Shown here: positions 1 through 5,243 of the stretch, in pieces
Numbering within the stretch: the first letter of the stretch is position 1
Layout: the number at the start of each line of letters is the position of its first letter
NCBI GenBank assembly: GCA_002431805.1
Contig: DJEE01000136.1
Location: 1,350 to 6,592, forward strand
From: Eggerthellaceae bacterium UBA5906
Lineage (GTDB): Bacteria > Actinomycetota > Coriobacteriia > Coriobacteriales > Eggerthellaceae
DNA: 5,243 nt
Direction of reading: 5' to 3'
The notes under the pieces: model-generated
What the model was told of the DNA's origin: nothing
What the model saw: only the letters and a program-made list of their open reading frames with translations
Databases searched by the model: none
Made by a program: the position numbers and the translations under genes

Positions 1-488
1 TTGCGCAAGATGCACGGGGCGCGCAGGTTGCGCTGAGCGCAGCGCAAGGGCTGTTCGCGTTCGTTCCGCAGGGAAATCGCCTGATGGCGGGCACTATTCG
101 CGATGTGGTTGCCTTTGCCGAGCAAAGCGATGCGCCCGACGAACAGCGTGTGATTGCAGCGTGCAAAGCTGCATGCGCGTGGGAATTTGTGAGTGCGCTG
201 CCCGAGGGCCTGGACACGAAGCTGGGTCAACGAGGCACGGGGCTTTCCGAAGGCCAAATGCAGCGTTTGGCCGTGGCACGCGCGGTATACAGTGCCGCTC
301 CGGTGCTGCTGCTTGACGAGGCAACATCGGCGCTTGACGCCGCGACCGAGCGGCGCATGCTGGCAAACCTGCGTGCCTTGCCGGGCCGCGCGGCGGTACT
401 GGTAACGCACCGCGAAGCAACCCTAGCAGCCTGCGACCGGGTAGTGGAAATACGCAACGGTGCCTGCGTTGAGGTGCTGTCCCTGTGA
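1..488 (+). CDS. ABC exporter ATP-binding domain, C-terminal part (5' end outside window)
   Basis: This is the nucleotide-binding domain of an ABC transporter, which hydrolyses ATP at the inner face of the membrane to drive export. The reading frame is open from base 3 and has no start in the window, so the gene begins upstream; the ATG at 84 lies inside the domain and is not the start. Motifs in order: Q-loop FAFVPQGNRLMAGTIRD (Gln codon 69-71), signature LSEGQ at 243-257 (a variant of LSGGQ), Walker B VLLLDEATSALD with Asp 315-317 and catalytic Glu 318-320, and the H-loop His in LVTHR at 408-410. Walker A and any membrane domain must lie to the left. The Q-loop wording and the order of motifs fit exporters of the MsbA/peptide-exporter (ABCB/ABCC-like) type, in which the ATPase usually follows a fused membrane domain. 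It ends with TGA at 486-488, 35 nt before the start of the nucleotidyltransferase-fold gene, so the two are probably co-transcribed. The exported substrate cannot be told from this fragment. Confidence 0.93.
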   Translation, partial: AQDARGAQVALSAAQGLFAFVPQGNRLMAGTIRDVVAFAEQSDAPDEQRVIAACKAACAWEFVSALPEGLDTKLGQRGTGLSEGQMQRLAVARAVYSAAPVLLLDEATSALDAATERRMLANLRALPGRAAVLVTHREATLAACDRVVEIRNGACVEVLSL

Positions 489-511
489 CTTATCGTGAAA
501 TCGTTCGATTG

Positions 512-517
512 AGAGGA
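512..517 (+). promoter_or_regulatory. Ribosome binding site of the nucleotidyltransferase-fold gene
   Basis: AGAGGA lies 6 nt before the ATG at 524. It decides the start in favour of 524 over the in-frame GTG at 485. Confidence 0.7.
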
Positions 518-523
518 TGCGTT

Positions 524-1744
524 ATGGAAAACGAAACAAGCATTGGTGCTGGCGAGTATCTGGCGCATCTGATTGATTGCGGCTTGCATGATGCTCCTGC
601 CCAACCGATTCCGACGGGTGTCACGTGGCAGCAGGTGCATGCGCTGGCGGCGTACAACAGTGTTGAGGGCATGACGTGGTTCGGTGCGAAATCGCGTGAC
701 GATATTCCGTCCGACCTGCGTAAACAATGGGAAAGCGAAGCGCAGATGACGCTGTTTCGCCGCGTGCGGTTCGATGCCGAGCGCGAGCAGGTGTTTGCCG
801 CGCTGGCGCAGGCGGGCTTGTCGTACCTGCCTATGAAGGGCACGCTGCTGGCGAATTACTACCCGCGCCCCGAGATGCGCTCAATGGCGGACAACGACTT
901 TTTGTACGGCTTTGTTGAGCCCGATCCAGCGGGTGGTTTTCGCATTTGCGGTGCCACCGACGCTCAACGCAAGGCCACCGTTGAGCGTGGTGTGCGCACG
1001 ATCGAACGCGTGATGTGCGAGCTGGGCTACACCGCAAAGTCGTTGCGTGCGGGCCATCACGAGTCGTTCGAAAAGCAGCCCATTTTCAACTTCGAGCCGC
1101 ACCGCCGTCTCGTGTCGCCCTCAAGCCCCATGGCTGCGTACTACGAAAACCCCTGGTCGCGTGCAATTCAAGACGAACACGACCCGCACCTGTTCCGCTT
1201 TTCCGACGAAGACGAGTACGTGTATGTGATGGCGCACGCGTTCAAGCACTTCGATGCCGCAGGCTGTGGCATTCGCTTTGTGGCGGATGTGCGCGTGTTC
1301 CTGGACACCAAGGGCATGGGCATGAACTGGGACTACACGTTTGCAGAGCTGCAAAAAGCAGGGTTGTTCGACTTCGAGGCGCGCGTGCGCGCGCTGGTGG
1401 ACACCGCGTTCGGTGGCGCGCGCACGTTGCAGCCGCTGCCGCCCGATCGGGCACAGCTGCTGCAATATTTGCTGGGCAGCGGCACGTACGGCAATAACGT
1501 GCGCATGGTTGAAAACCGCTTGGACAAACAAAAGACGCAGCACGAGGGTGACCTGGCCGCGGCAAAGCGCGGTTACCTGCGCGAACGCCTTACGAACACC
1601 GAAGCGCTGGAGTACCTGTTTCCGCATGCGTCGAAAATCGCTCCGCTGCGTCCGGCGTTGCAGCTGGCACGCTACGCGCGTGGCGTTGTTCGCAACCCTA
1701 AAAAGCTGGCGAACGAAATCAAGCTGCTCCTGCAGGCAAAGTAA
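524..1744 (+). CDS. Nucleotidyltransferase-fold family protein (NTP_transf_5 / PF14907-like)
   Basis: This is a predicted soluble protein of 406 residues resembling the 'uncharacterised nucleotidyltransferase' family PF14907. The match is from motif memory, not a search. Visible hallmarks are MKG..L...YPRPEMRSMADND at residues 104-125, where D123 and D125 would be the metal-binding acidic pair of the fold; FEKQPIFNFEPH at 182-193; and H238..KHF with GIRFVADVRVF at 249-259. No signal peptide or membrane segment is seen. The biochemical activity and substrate of the family are unsettled, but members recur beside ABC exporters, PqqD-like proteins and HPr-kinase-like proteins in peptide (including lasso peptide) clusters. 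The start at ATG 524 is chosen because AGAGGA at 512-517 sits 6 nt upstream. A GTG at 485 in the same frame overlaps the stop of the ABC gene, would add 13 residues and has no good Shine-Dalgarno. The gene follows the ABC ATPase gene in an apparent operon. The family call is fairly firm; the function is inference. Confidence 0.85.
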   Translation: MENETSIGAGEYLAHLIDCGLHDAPAQPIPTGVTWQQVHALAAYNSVEGMTWFGAKSRDDIPSDLRKQWESEAQMTLFRRVRFDAEREQVFAALAQAGLSYLPMKGTLLANYYPRPEMRSMADNDFLYGFVEPDPAGGFRICGATDAQRKATVERGVRTIERVMCELGYTAKSLRAGHHESFEKQPIFNFEPHRRLVSPSSPMAAYYENPWSRAIQDEHDPHLFRFSDEDEYVYVMAHAFKHFDAAGCGIRFVADVRVFLDTKGMGMNWDYTFAELQKAGLFDFEARVRALVDTAFGGARTLQPLPPDRAQLLQYLLGSGTYGNNVRMVENRLDKQKTQHEGDLAAAKRGYLRERLTNTEALEYLFPHASKIAPLRPALQLARYARGVVRNPKKLANEIKLLLQAK

Positions 1745-1793
1745 AGGCACGCGGGGCACGCAGGTGGGCAGGATTCTCGTAGAGGCACCTGTT

Positions 1794-1807
1794 GTGCACG
1801 GTTTTGC
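1794..1807 (+). repeat. 14-bp intergenic repeat GTGCACGGTTTTGC, copy 1
   Basis: First of three exact copies in the 244-bp convergent intergenic region. The match with copy 3 (inverted) runs on through base 1814 with one mismatch, giving 20 identical of 21. The GTGCAC end of the motif is itself a palindrome. The function is unknown; it could be a dispersed extragenic repeat or a protein-binding site. Confidence 0.75.
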
Positions 1808-1846
1808 AGGTTTAAGCGGCGGAAAAAGGGTACGACGCCCCATTGC

Positions 1847-1860
1847 GTGCACGGTTTTGC
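1847..1860 (+). repeat. 14-bp intergenic repeat GTGCACGGTTTTGC, copy 2
   Basis: Exact second copy, in the same orientation as copy 1 and starting 53 bp after it. Here the palindromic end extends to CGTGCACG. Unlike copies 1 and 3, it does not share the AG-TTTA extension on the right, so only the 14-mer core is common to all three. Confidence 0.75.
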
Positions 1861-1884
1861 GTGGCGCAATTGTTCGCTACCACC

Positions 1885-1917
1885 AAAAAGCCCAGGTCGC
1901 ACATTGCTTCCTGGGCT
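1885..1917 (-). terminator. Intrinsic terminator of the helicase gene
   Basis: AGCCCAGG (1889-1896) and CCTGGGCT (1910-1917) form a perfect 8-bp stem with a 13-nt loop. Read on the minus strand, the stem is followed at once by a run of five T (complement of 1884-1888 region A-tract), the classic form for ending transcripts that come from the helicase gene, whose stop codon is 71 nt upstream on that strand. Read on the plus strand, the stem is followed by A residues, so it should not be an efficient terminator for the nucleotidyltransferase-fold gene. Confidence 0.85.
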
Positions 1918-1936
1918 AAAAACGATATCTAAAGCT

Positions 1937-1950
1937 GCAAAACCGTGCAC
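1937..1950 (-). repeat. 14-bp intergenic repeat GTGCACGGTTTTGC, copy 3 (inverted)
   Basis: Exact reverse complement (GCAAAACCGTGCAC on the plus strand) of copies 1 and 2. Together with the extension 1930-1936 it pairs with copy 1 at 20 of 21 positions, so copies 1 and 3 form an inverted repeat around copy 2 and the terminator. Here the palindromic end grows to the 10-bp CCGTGCACGG (1943-1952). Confidence 0.75.
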
Positions 1951-1988
1951 GGAGCAAGGGGCTATGCGGCGGCTTGCTCGATTTGCGC

Positions 1989-3890
1989 TTACGCCAGCTG
2001 CTCGGTGAAGTCGCTGGGCGGGATCAGGCACATGCGCTTGCCGTCTTGCAGGCGGATGCGTCCGATGTGCAACTTCAAGCGTCCGGCGCTTTCCAGGTCG
2101 GCCGTGCGGAAGCGCGACACCACAAGCTGCTGGCTTGCCTTGCCGGCAAGCGTATACACGCGGCGCACGTCTTTCGCGTGCTCCTTCTCCTGCTTGTCAA
2201 GCGGCATCTCGGCGCTGTCGAAGTACTCGCGGCAGGGGATGAAGCCGTCCACGAACCCGGCGATGACCAGTACCTTTGGCGACAAACCGGCAACTTGGTC
2301 ATACGGCACCACCTGCACAGCGCGGCTGCCGTCGATGGTGGGGGACAGTAGGCGTGCGCGGAAGCGTGCAGCCATGGCGGCAGCGCTGTTATCTTCGCCA
2401 TCCAAGCACAGGCTGCTTACCACGGCAGGAGCGGTTGCGCCCGCTTCGCCTGTTACCAGCTCGGTAAGTTTGTCTAGCAGCACCGACCCGTTCAAGCCGG
2501 CGGCCGCGTTGATAAGCGCCAGGCCTGCAACGTGCGCGTCGGCAACGCGCTTGGCGCCAACTACGTGGTCGACCTCGCCGCTGCCCACGGCCTGCGCACC
2601 GCCCATCACGTCGCGTAGCGCCGCAACCAAGCCCTCGCTGTGCTCGTCGGCGTAAGAGCACAGGTTTGCAATGGCCGAGCTGTTCGCCAGCCAGTCGTTG
2701 TAGCCGCACCAGCAACGCCATGCCAGCGCGTTTTCGGGGTTTGCTACCAGGTCAAGTGCGGTAAGCACGTGCGCCGGAACGCAACGTGCGTTGTCGCGGA
2801 TGTCGCCACGTACGGGCTGGCGGTCGGTCAAGTGCTGCGCGGGAACCTTTGCGCCCAGCAGCGCCTTCGTGATGTTGCGGCCCCAAATGCCGTTCGGCAC
2901 GGCAACCACCACATCGGCAGGGCTAACGCCTTCGGAAATGACGCCGGCCACGTATTCGGCAACGTTCACAAACTCGTTCTCGGGCAGTTCGCCTTCAAGC
3001 ACCACCGTTTCACCTGCAGCAACGTCGTCAGCAGCATGGAACGCCACGGACTCAACGGCGGGGTCGGCAAGCAGCTTTGCGGCAGCTGCGGCGCCGGCTG
3101 CGCATGTGTGGCACGCGGCAAGCTCTTCGTCGGCGGCACCCGGGTGCGCGTCCATGAACTCGTCAAGGCCAGCGGCATACGGGTAGCTGTCGTACACCTG
3201 CACGCACGCGGTGCGGTCGCCGGCGACGGTAAGGCTTTCGCCAGCTACCAGCCCGCACAGCAATTGCGATGCCTTGCTCAAACGCTGGTAGTCGTCAACA
3301 AGCACGTGCGCAAACGCGTGGGAAGTGCGCGCGCCATCGTGGCTGCGCAGGTAATTCGCGGCCAGGTTGCCTGCTTCGGGCTCGAGAATGCTGCGCGTGA
3401 ACGCAAGGTTCGCCTTTAGCAGGTTGTGCACGTTGGTTTCCTCGCCGGCCAAAAGCCACTCGGGGTCGTCGTCGGCCAGCTCGGTCCAGCTGCGATAGAA
3501 GAACTTCAGCATTTCGCGCAGACGCTTCGGGCGCAGGCCGCTGACCTTCATATCCTCAAGCAGGAACAACTCTTCGTATGCGGTAAGCAGGCGCGGTTCG
3601 CGGCCCGACCAGCGGATGGCTTCCGCGTCGCCTAACACGTCAAGCGCTAACGCGCGCGCAGTGGTTACGGTTACGTCGGCGGCATTTGCGCCGGCAACGC
3701 TTGCGGACGTGGCAAGGCGGGCCTTGAACGCGGCTGCTGCTTGCGGTGTTGCGCACACCACCAACACATCGGTGCCTTTCGCGCCCTGCGCCAGCAGTTT
3801 GCACGCGCGATCGATGAGCGCCTGCGTTTTGCCGGTTCCCACACCGCCCACAATGCGCGCGGCGGCAATCTGCGAAGTTTCTTGAGTCAT
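1989..3890 (-). CDS. UvrD/Rep/AddA-like superfamily 1 helicase protein with degenerate motifs
   Basis: This is a predicted cytoplasmic DNA-dependent ATPase/helicase-type protein of 633 residues, probably acting in DNA repair or recombination. Motif I (Walker A) is GGVGTGKT at residues 15-22. Motif Ia-like VLVVCATPQAAAAFKARL is at 42-59, and VTVTTARALALDVL at 73-86 sits where UvrD-type proteins have their 'TFHS' segment. Motif II is LVDDYQ at 197-202, with Asp200 in place of the usual Glu. Motif III-like LTVAGDRTACVQVY at 220-233 lacks the usual Gln of GDxxQ. Near the C-terminus, AGLSPKVLVIAGFVDGFIP (534-552) matches motif V and its neighbour, and VRRVYTLAGKASQQLVVS (575-592) sits where motif VI normally has an LTRA arginine. 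No C-terminal PD-(D/E)XK nuclease domain is visible, and the length is modest for the family. The start at 3890 is set by GGGAGG 6 nt upstream; the frame stays open to 4058, but that extension looks non-coding. The gene appears monocistronic, with its own terminator at 1885-1917. An AddB-like or regulatory, helicase-dead role is an alternative. Confidence 0.85.
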   Translation of the reverse strand: MTQETSQIAAARIVGGVGTGKTQALIDRACKLLAQGAKGTDVLVVCATPQAAAAFKARLATSASVAGANAADVTVTTARALALDVLGDAEAIRWSGREPRLLTAYEELFLLEDMKVSGLRPKRLREMLKFFYRSWTELADDDPEWLLAGEETNVHNLLKANLAFTRSILEPEAGNLAANYLRSHDGARTSHAFAHVLVDDYQRLSKASQLLCGLVAGESLTVAGDRTACVQVYDSYPYAAGLDEFMDAHPGAADEELAACHTCAAGAAAAAKLLADPAVESVAFHAADDVAAGETVVLEGELPENEFVNVAEYVAGVISEGVSPADVVVAVPNGIWGRNITKALLGAKVPAQHLTDRQPVRGDIRDNARCVPAHVLTALDLVANPENALAWRCWCGYNDWLANSSAIANLCSYADEHSEGLVAALRDVMGGAQAVGSGEVDHVVGAKRVADAHVAGLALINAAAGLNGSVLLDKLTELVTGEAGATAPAVVSSLCLDGEDNSAAAMAARFRARLLSPTIDGSRAVQVVPYDQVAGLSPKVLVIAGFVDGFIPCREYFDSAEMPLDKQEKEHAKDVRRVYTLAGKASQQLVVSRFRTADLESAGRLKLHIGRIRLQDGKRMCLIPPSDFTEQLA

Positions 3891-3896
3891 TTCAGA

Positions 3897-3902
3897 CCTC
3901 CC
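3897..3902 (-). promoter_or_regulatory. Strong ribosome binding site of the helicase gene
   Basis: GGGAGG on the minus strand (CCTCCC on the plus) lies 6 nt before the ATG at 3890-3888. It fixes the start at residue M of MTQETSQ and argues against the longer open frame reaching 4058. Confidence 0.8.
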
Positions 3903-3922
3903 AGCTGATGTCTGTTCATACC

Positions 3923-3931
3923 TTATATATA
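3923..3931 (-). promoter_or_regulatory. Possible -10 element for the helicase gene
   Basis: TATATATAA on the minus strand is the most AT-rich short stretch in this otherwise GC-rich gap and lies about 33-41 nt before the helicase ATG. No convincing TTGACA-like -35 hexamer is seen at 16-18 nt further upstream, so this is only a candidate. Confidence 0.35.
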
Positions 3932-4060
3932 CCGCGGCAGGCTTCGCGTTGCATGCGCATGTGGAAGTACCTGCCGGGTGCCGCCCAAATCGCATGGCGG
4001 TTTGGGCGCGAAAGCAACTTGCGAATAAGGCCGCAAGCTGCGGTAATTGGTGGCGCAAGG
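3932..4060. other. Gene-free stretch with three small dyads
   Basis: No credible gene was found in the 391-nt gap 3891-4281. This part of it holds CGGCAGG/CCTGCCG (3935-3941 with 3970-3976), CGCCCAAA/TTTGGGCG (3982-3989 with 4001-4008) and CTTGCG/CGCAAG (4018-4023 with 4032-4037). None has a T-tract on either strand, so they are not intrinsic terminators. They lie upstream of the likely helicase promoter and could be operators, transcript structure from the iron-sulfur gene read-through, or chance in GC-rich DNA. Confidence 0.4.
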
Positions 4061-4115
4061 GGGAGCGGCGCCCCTCTCATGTGGGGAGGGAGGGGTGATG
4101 AGGGGCGCCGCTCCC
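4061..4115. repeat. Large GC-rich hairpin 1 (16-bp perfect stem)
   Basis: GGGAGCGGCGCCCCTC at 4061-4076 is exactly complementary to GAGGGGCGCCGCTCCC at 4100-4115, with a 23-nt purine-rich loop. A perfect 16-bp stem in intergenic DNA is far beyond chance. There is no T-tract after it on either strand. Its right arm shares bases 4111-4115 with the left arm of the next hairpin. Confidence 0.8.
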
Positions 4116-4171
4116 GGGCAGAAGGTGGCCTATCCCCCAAGGCCCTTGCTAAGCCACCCTCTGCCCGGGAG
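4111..4171. repeat. Large GC-rich hairpin 2 (12 + 6 bp stem)
   Basis: CTCCCGGGCAGA at 4111-4122 is exactly complementary to TCTGCCCGGGAG at 4160-4171. After one A/C mismatch the stem continues with GGTGGC (4124-4129) and GCCACC (4153-4158). Inside the loop, CAAG/CTTG (4138-4141 with 4145-4148) can form a small extra stem. It overlaps hairpin 1 by five bases, so both cannot be fully formed at once. Confidence 0.8.
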
Positions 4172-4193
4172 GCCGGACGTCGCCGCGTCCGGC
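4172..4193. repeat. GC-rich hairpin 3 (8-bp stem)
   Basis: GCCGGACG at 4172-4179 pairs with CGTCCGGC at 4186-4193 around a 6-nt loop. It abuts hairpin 2 with no gap, making a continuous structured block from 4061 to 4193. No T-tract follows on either strand. Confidence 0.65.
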
Positions 4194-4201
4194 TGTTCCC
4201 G

Positions 4202-4267
4202 TGCCGCAATTCGCTTCAGGCTTGCGGCAGCCTGTGAAGACAATCCCGCGAGGGGAATCCGTCCCCT
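4202..4267. other. Small dyads downstream of the iron-sulfur gene, no clear terminator
   Basis: TGCCGCAA/TTGCGGCA (4202-4209 with 4222-4229) competes with CAGGCT/AGCCTG (4217-4222 with 4229-4234), and AGGGGA/TCCCCT (4251-4256 with 4262-4267) lies 15 nt past the stop codon of the minus-strand iron-sulfur gene. None is followed by a T-run on the minus strand, so how that transcript ends is not evident. A Rho-dependent end, or read-through stopped by the 4061-4193 hairpin block, are both possible. Confidence 0.35.
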
Positions 4268-4281
4268 GTTCACGCAGGTGG

Positions 4282-5243
4282 TTACTTTTCGTTCTCTACC
4301 AGGGAAACCGGCTTGCCCTTCTTCGCAATCAGCGGCATGCTGATGGCGCTTGCAGGGCAGGCGTCCACGCAGGAGCGGCACTTCGTGCACTCGCTCCAGG
4401 CCGCTTCGGACAGCTCGGGGTGACGTGGGTCAATACCCTCGCCGCACGCACGGCCGCATGCGCCGCACTTCTTGCCCTGGCTGGTTTCCAGGCACTTGGC
4501 GTTGTCGATGGTGGGCTTGAACGTGCGGTTCAGCTTGGCAATCAAGCTCATGAACGCCGAAAGCGGGCACAGCTTGTGGCACCACTTGCGGAAGAAGATG
4601 ACCTCGGCGGCCAGCAGCGCCGGCACCACAATGAGCGACCACGTAACGTCGCCTTGTCCGAACAGGTTCACCAGCAGCAAAATGGTGGCGAACGTCAAGC
4701 CGATGGGGCACACCAGGCAAAACACCGGGAAGCCGAAGGCGAACGTGGACAGCAGCGCGCCGCCTAGCACGAAGTGGCGCGCGTCAACGGCGTCGCCGCG
4801 CTTCTTTGCGCAGCTGGCGCAACCGGCCAGGCCCTTCGCGTCCTTCTCGCAGCCGCCGGCAAGCGCGGCCTTTTCCTCGTCGGTCAGCGGTGCCAGGTTC
4901 GCGCCCTTGTCGCTAGCCTTGGCCTTTGCCTCAGCGGCTTGCTTCTTGCTCTTATCGGGCTTGCTGAAAACATCGCGCAGCTTCTGCACCAGCGGCACCG
5001 GGCAAATCCAGCCGCAGAACGCACGGGCGAACACCACGATCAGCAGCACCATGATGACAAGCGAGATAACCGCACGCGGCACCATCATCTTGCTGGCCAG
5101 CATGGTTCCGAGCGCACCAAGCGGGCACAGCACGGAAATGTCCCAGAAGCCCGGCGCGGAAATGGTGCCGATGCCCAGGTTCGTCAAAAAGCCAACGAAC
5201 ACAACTACGATTACGGCGAGCGCCGTTAAGGTGCGCAACGTCT
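4282..5243 (-). CDS. NapH-like membrane 4Fe-4S electron-transfer protein (5' end outside window)
   Basis: This is a polytopic membrane protein with iron-sulfur motifs of the NapH/NosR-C-terminal type, expected to take electrons from quinol and pass them to a partner oxidoreductase. Residues are counted from the TTG at 5238, although the frame is open to the window edge and the real start is probably a few codons further out. Hydrophobic segments lie near 4-24, 54-74, 156-173, 178-193 and 200-216. Cys-Pro motifs are LCP (C38), CGWICP (C75, C79), CLVCP (C174, C177) and CHKLCP (C220, C224). The C-terminal domain has C249-x8-C258-x2-C261-x3-C265 and C284-x2-C287-x2-C290-x3-C294-P, enough for two [4Fe-4S] clusters. 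A hydrophilic Lys/Ala-rich insert (about 86-155) separates the second and third membrane segments and carries three more cysteines (130, 140, 143). The stop is TAA at 4284-4282. No partner reductase or cytochrome is in view, so the substrate is unknown. NapH itself, CcoG-like and NosR-like proteins are the nearest alternatives; no specific symbol is warranted. Confidence 0.88.
   Translation of the reverse strand, partial: TLRTLTALAVIVVVFVGFLTNLGIGTISAPGFWDISVLCPLGALGTMLASKMMVPRAVISLVIMVLLIVVFARAFCGWICPVPLVQKLRDVFSKPDKSKKQAAEAKAKASDKGANLAPLTDEEKAALAGGCEKDAKGLAGCASCAKKRGDAVDARHFVLGGALLSTFAFGFPVFCLVCPIGLTFATILLLVNLFGQGDVTWSLIVVPALLAAEVIFFRKWCHKLCPLSAFMSLIAKLNRTFKPTIDNAKCLETSQGKKCGACGRACGEGIDPRHPELSEAAWSECTKCRSCVDACPASAISMPLIAKKGKPVSLVENEK

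Noticed and set aside
485..523. GTG at 485 as the start of the nucleotidyltransferase-fold gene, overlapping the ABC stop codon.
   Set aside because: It has no good Shine-Dalgarno, while ATG 524 has AGAGGA at the right distance. Kept only as an alternative.
1121..1852. 243-residue minus-strand open frame opposite the nucleotidyltransferase-fold gene.
   Set aside because: It is the reverse-strand shadow of a gene with recognisable family motifs, and its own translation shows no domain.
1794..1950. CRISPR array made of the three 14-mers.
   Set aside because: Only three short copies are present, one is inverted, the spacing is irregular (53 and 90 bp), and there are no cas genes.
2640..3419. 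259-residue plus-strand open frame opposite the helicase.
   Set aside because: It lies wholly within the helicase gene; long shadow frames are expected in GC-rich DNA, and no motif is seen.
3891..4058. N-terminal extension of the helicase to 4058 on the minus strand.
   Set aside because: The extra 56 residues show no family similarity, cover the dyad-rich gap, and are separated from the body by a strong RBS and ATG at 3890.
3908..4343. Open frames of about 100 residues on both strands in the 3891-4281 gap.
   Set aside because: They translate the palindromic hairpin block, giving Arg/Pro/Gly-rich products with no RBS of note. They are better explained as non-coding structure.
4201..4767. 188-residue plus-strand open frame opposite the iron-sulfur gene.
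   Set aside because: It is antisense to the well-supported cysteine-motif gene and has a low-complexity Gln/Arg/Ala-rich translation.
5236..5238. TTG at 5238 as the true start of the NapH-like protein.
   Set aside because: The frame is still open at the window edge and the first membrane segment begins within a few residues, so the real start is more likely outside the window.

Overview
The window is GC-rich and densely coded, and looks like chromosomal DNA of a high-GC anaerobe. The best guess is an Eggerthellaceae/Coriobacteriia-type actinobacterium. That rests on base composition, codon use and the NapH-like membrane iron-sulfur protein, and is an inference rather than a database result. 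No rRNA, tRNA, CRISPR array, transposase or phage gene was seen.

Layout. (1) Bases 1-1744, plus strand: the 3' end of an ABC exporter ATPase gene, which enters from outside the window, followed 35 nt later by a gene for a PF14907-type 'uncharacterised nucleotidyltransferase' (NTP_transf_5). The two look like one transcription unit. This pairing is known from peptide-export and RiPP-type clusters, so the rest of a maturation/export cassette may lie to the left. (2) Bases 1745-1988: a convergent intergenic region with three exact copies of a 14-bp motif (two direct, one inverted) around an intrinsic terminator that points in the minus direction. (3) Bases 1989-3890, minus strand: a 633-residue UvrD/Rep/AddA-like superfamily 1 helicase protein with a good Walker A but weakened motifs II, III and VI. 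(4) Bases 3891-4281: a 391-nt intergenic region with no credible gene. It holds the helicase ribosome binding site, a possible -10 element, several small dyads, and a block of three GC-rich hairpins in which the first two share bases and cannot both form fully. (5) Bases 4282-5243, minus strand: a polytopic NapH-like membrane protein with CX3CP motifs and two C-terminal [4Fe-4S] ferredoxin motifs. Its 5' end is cut by the window edge.

The ABC ATPase and the nucleotidyltransferase-fold protein probably work together. The helicase has its own RBS and terminator and looks monocistronic. The iron-sulfur protein is a separate electron-transfer component, probably passing quinol-derived electrons to an oxidoreductase encoded elsewhere. 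No complete new system is visible. The most noteworthy non-coding signals are the three-copy 14-mer around the terminator and the nested hairpin block at 4061-4193.
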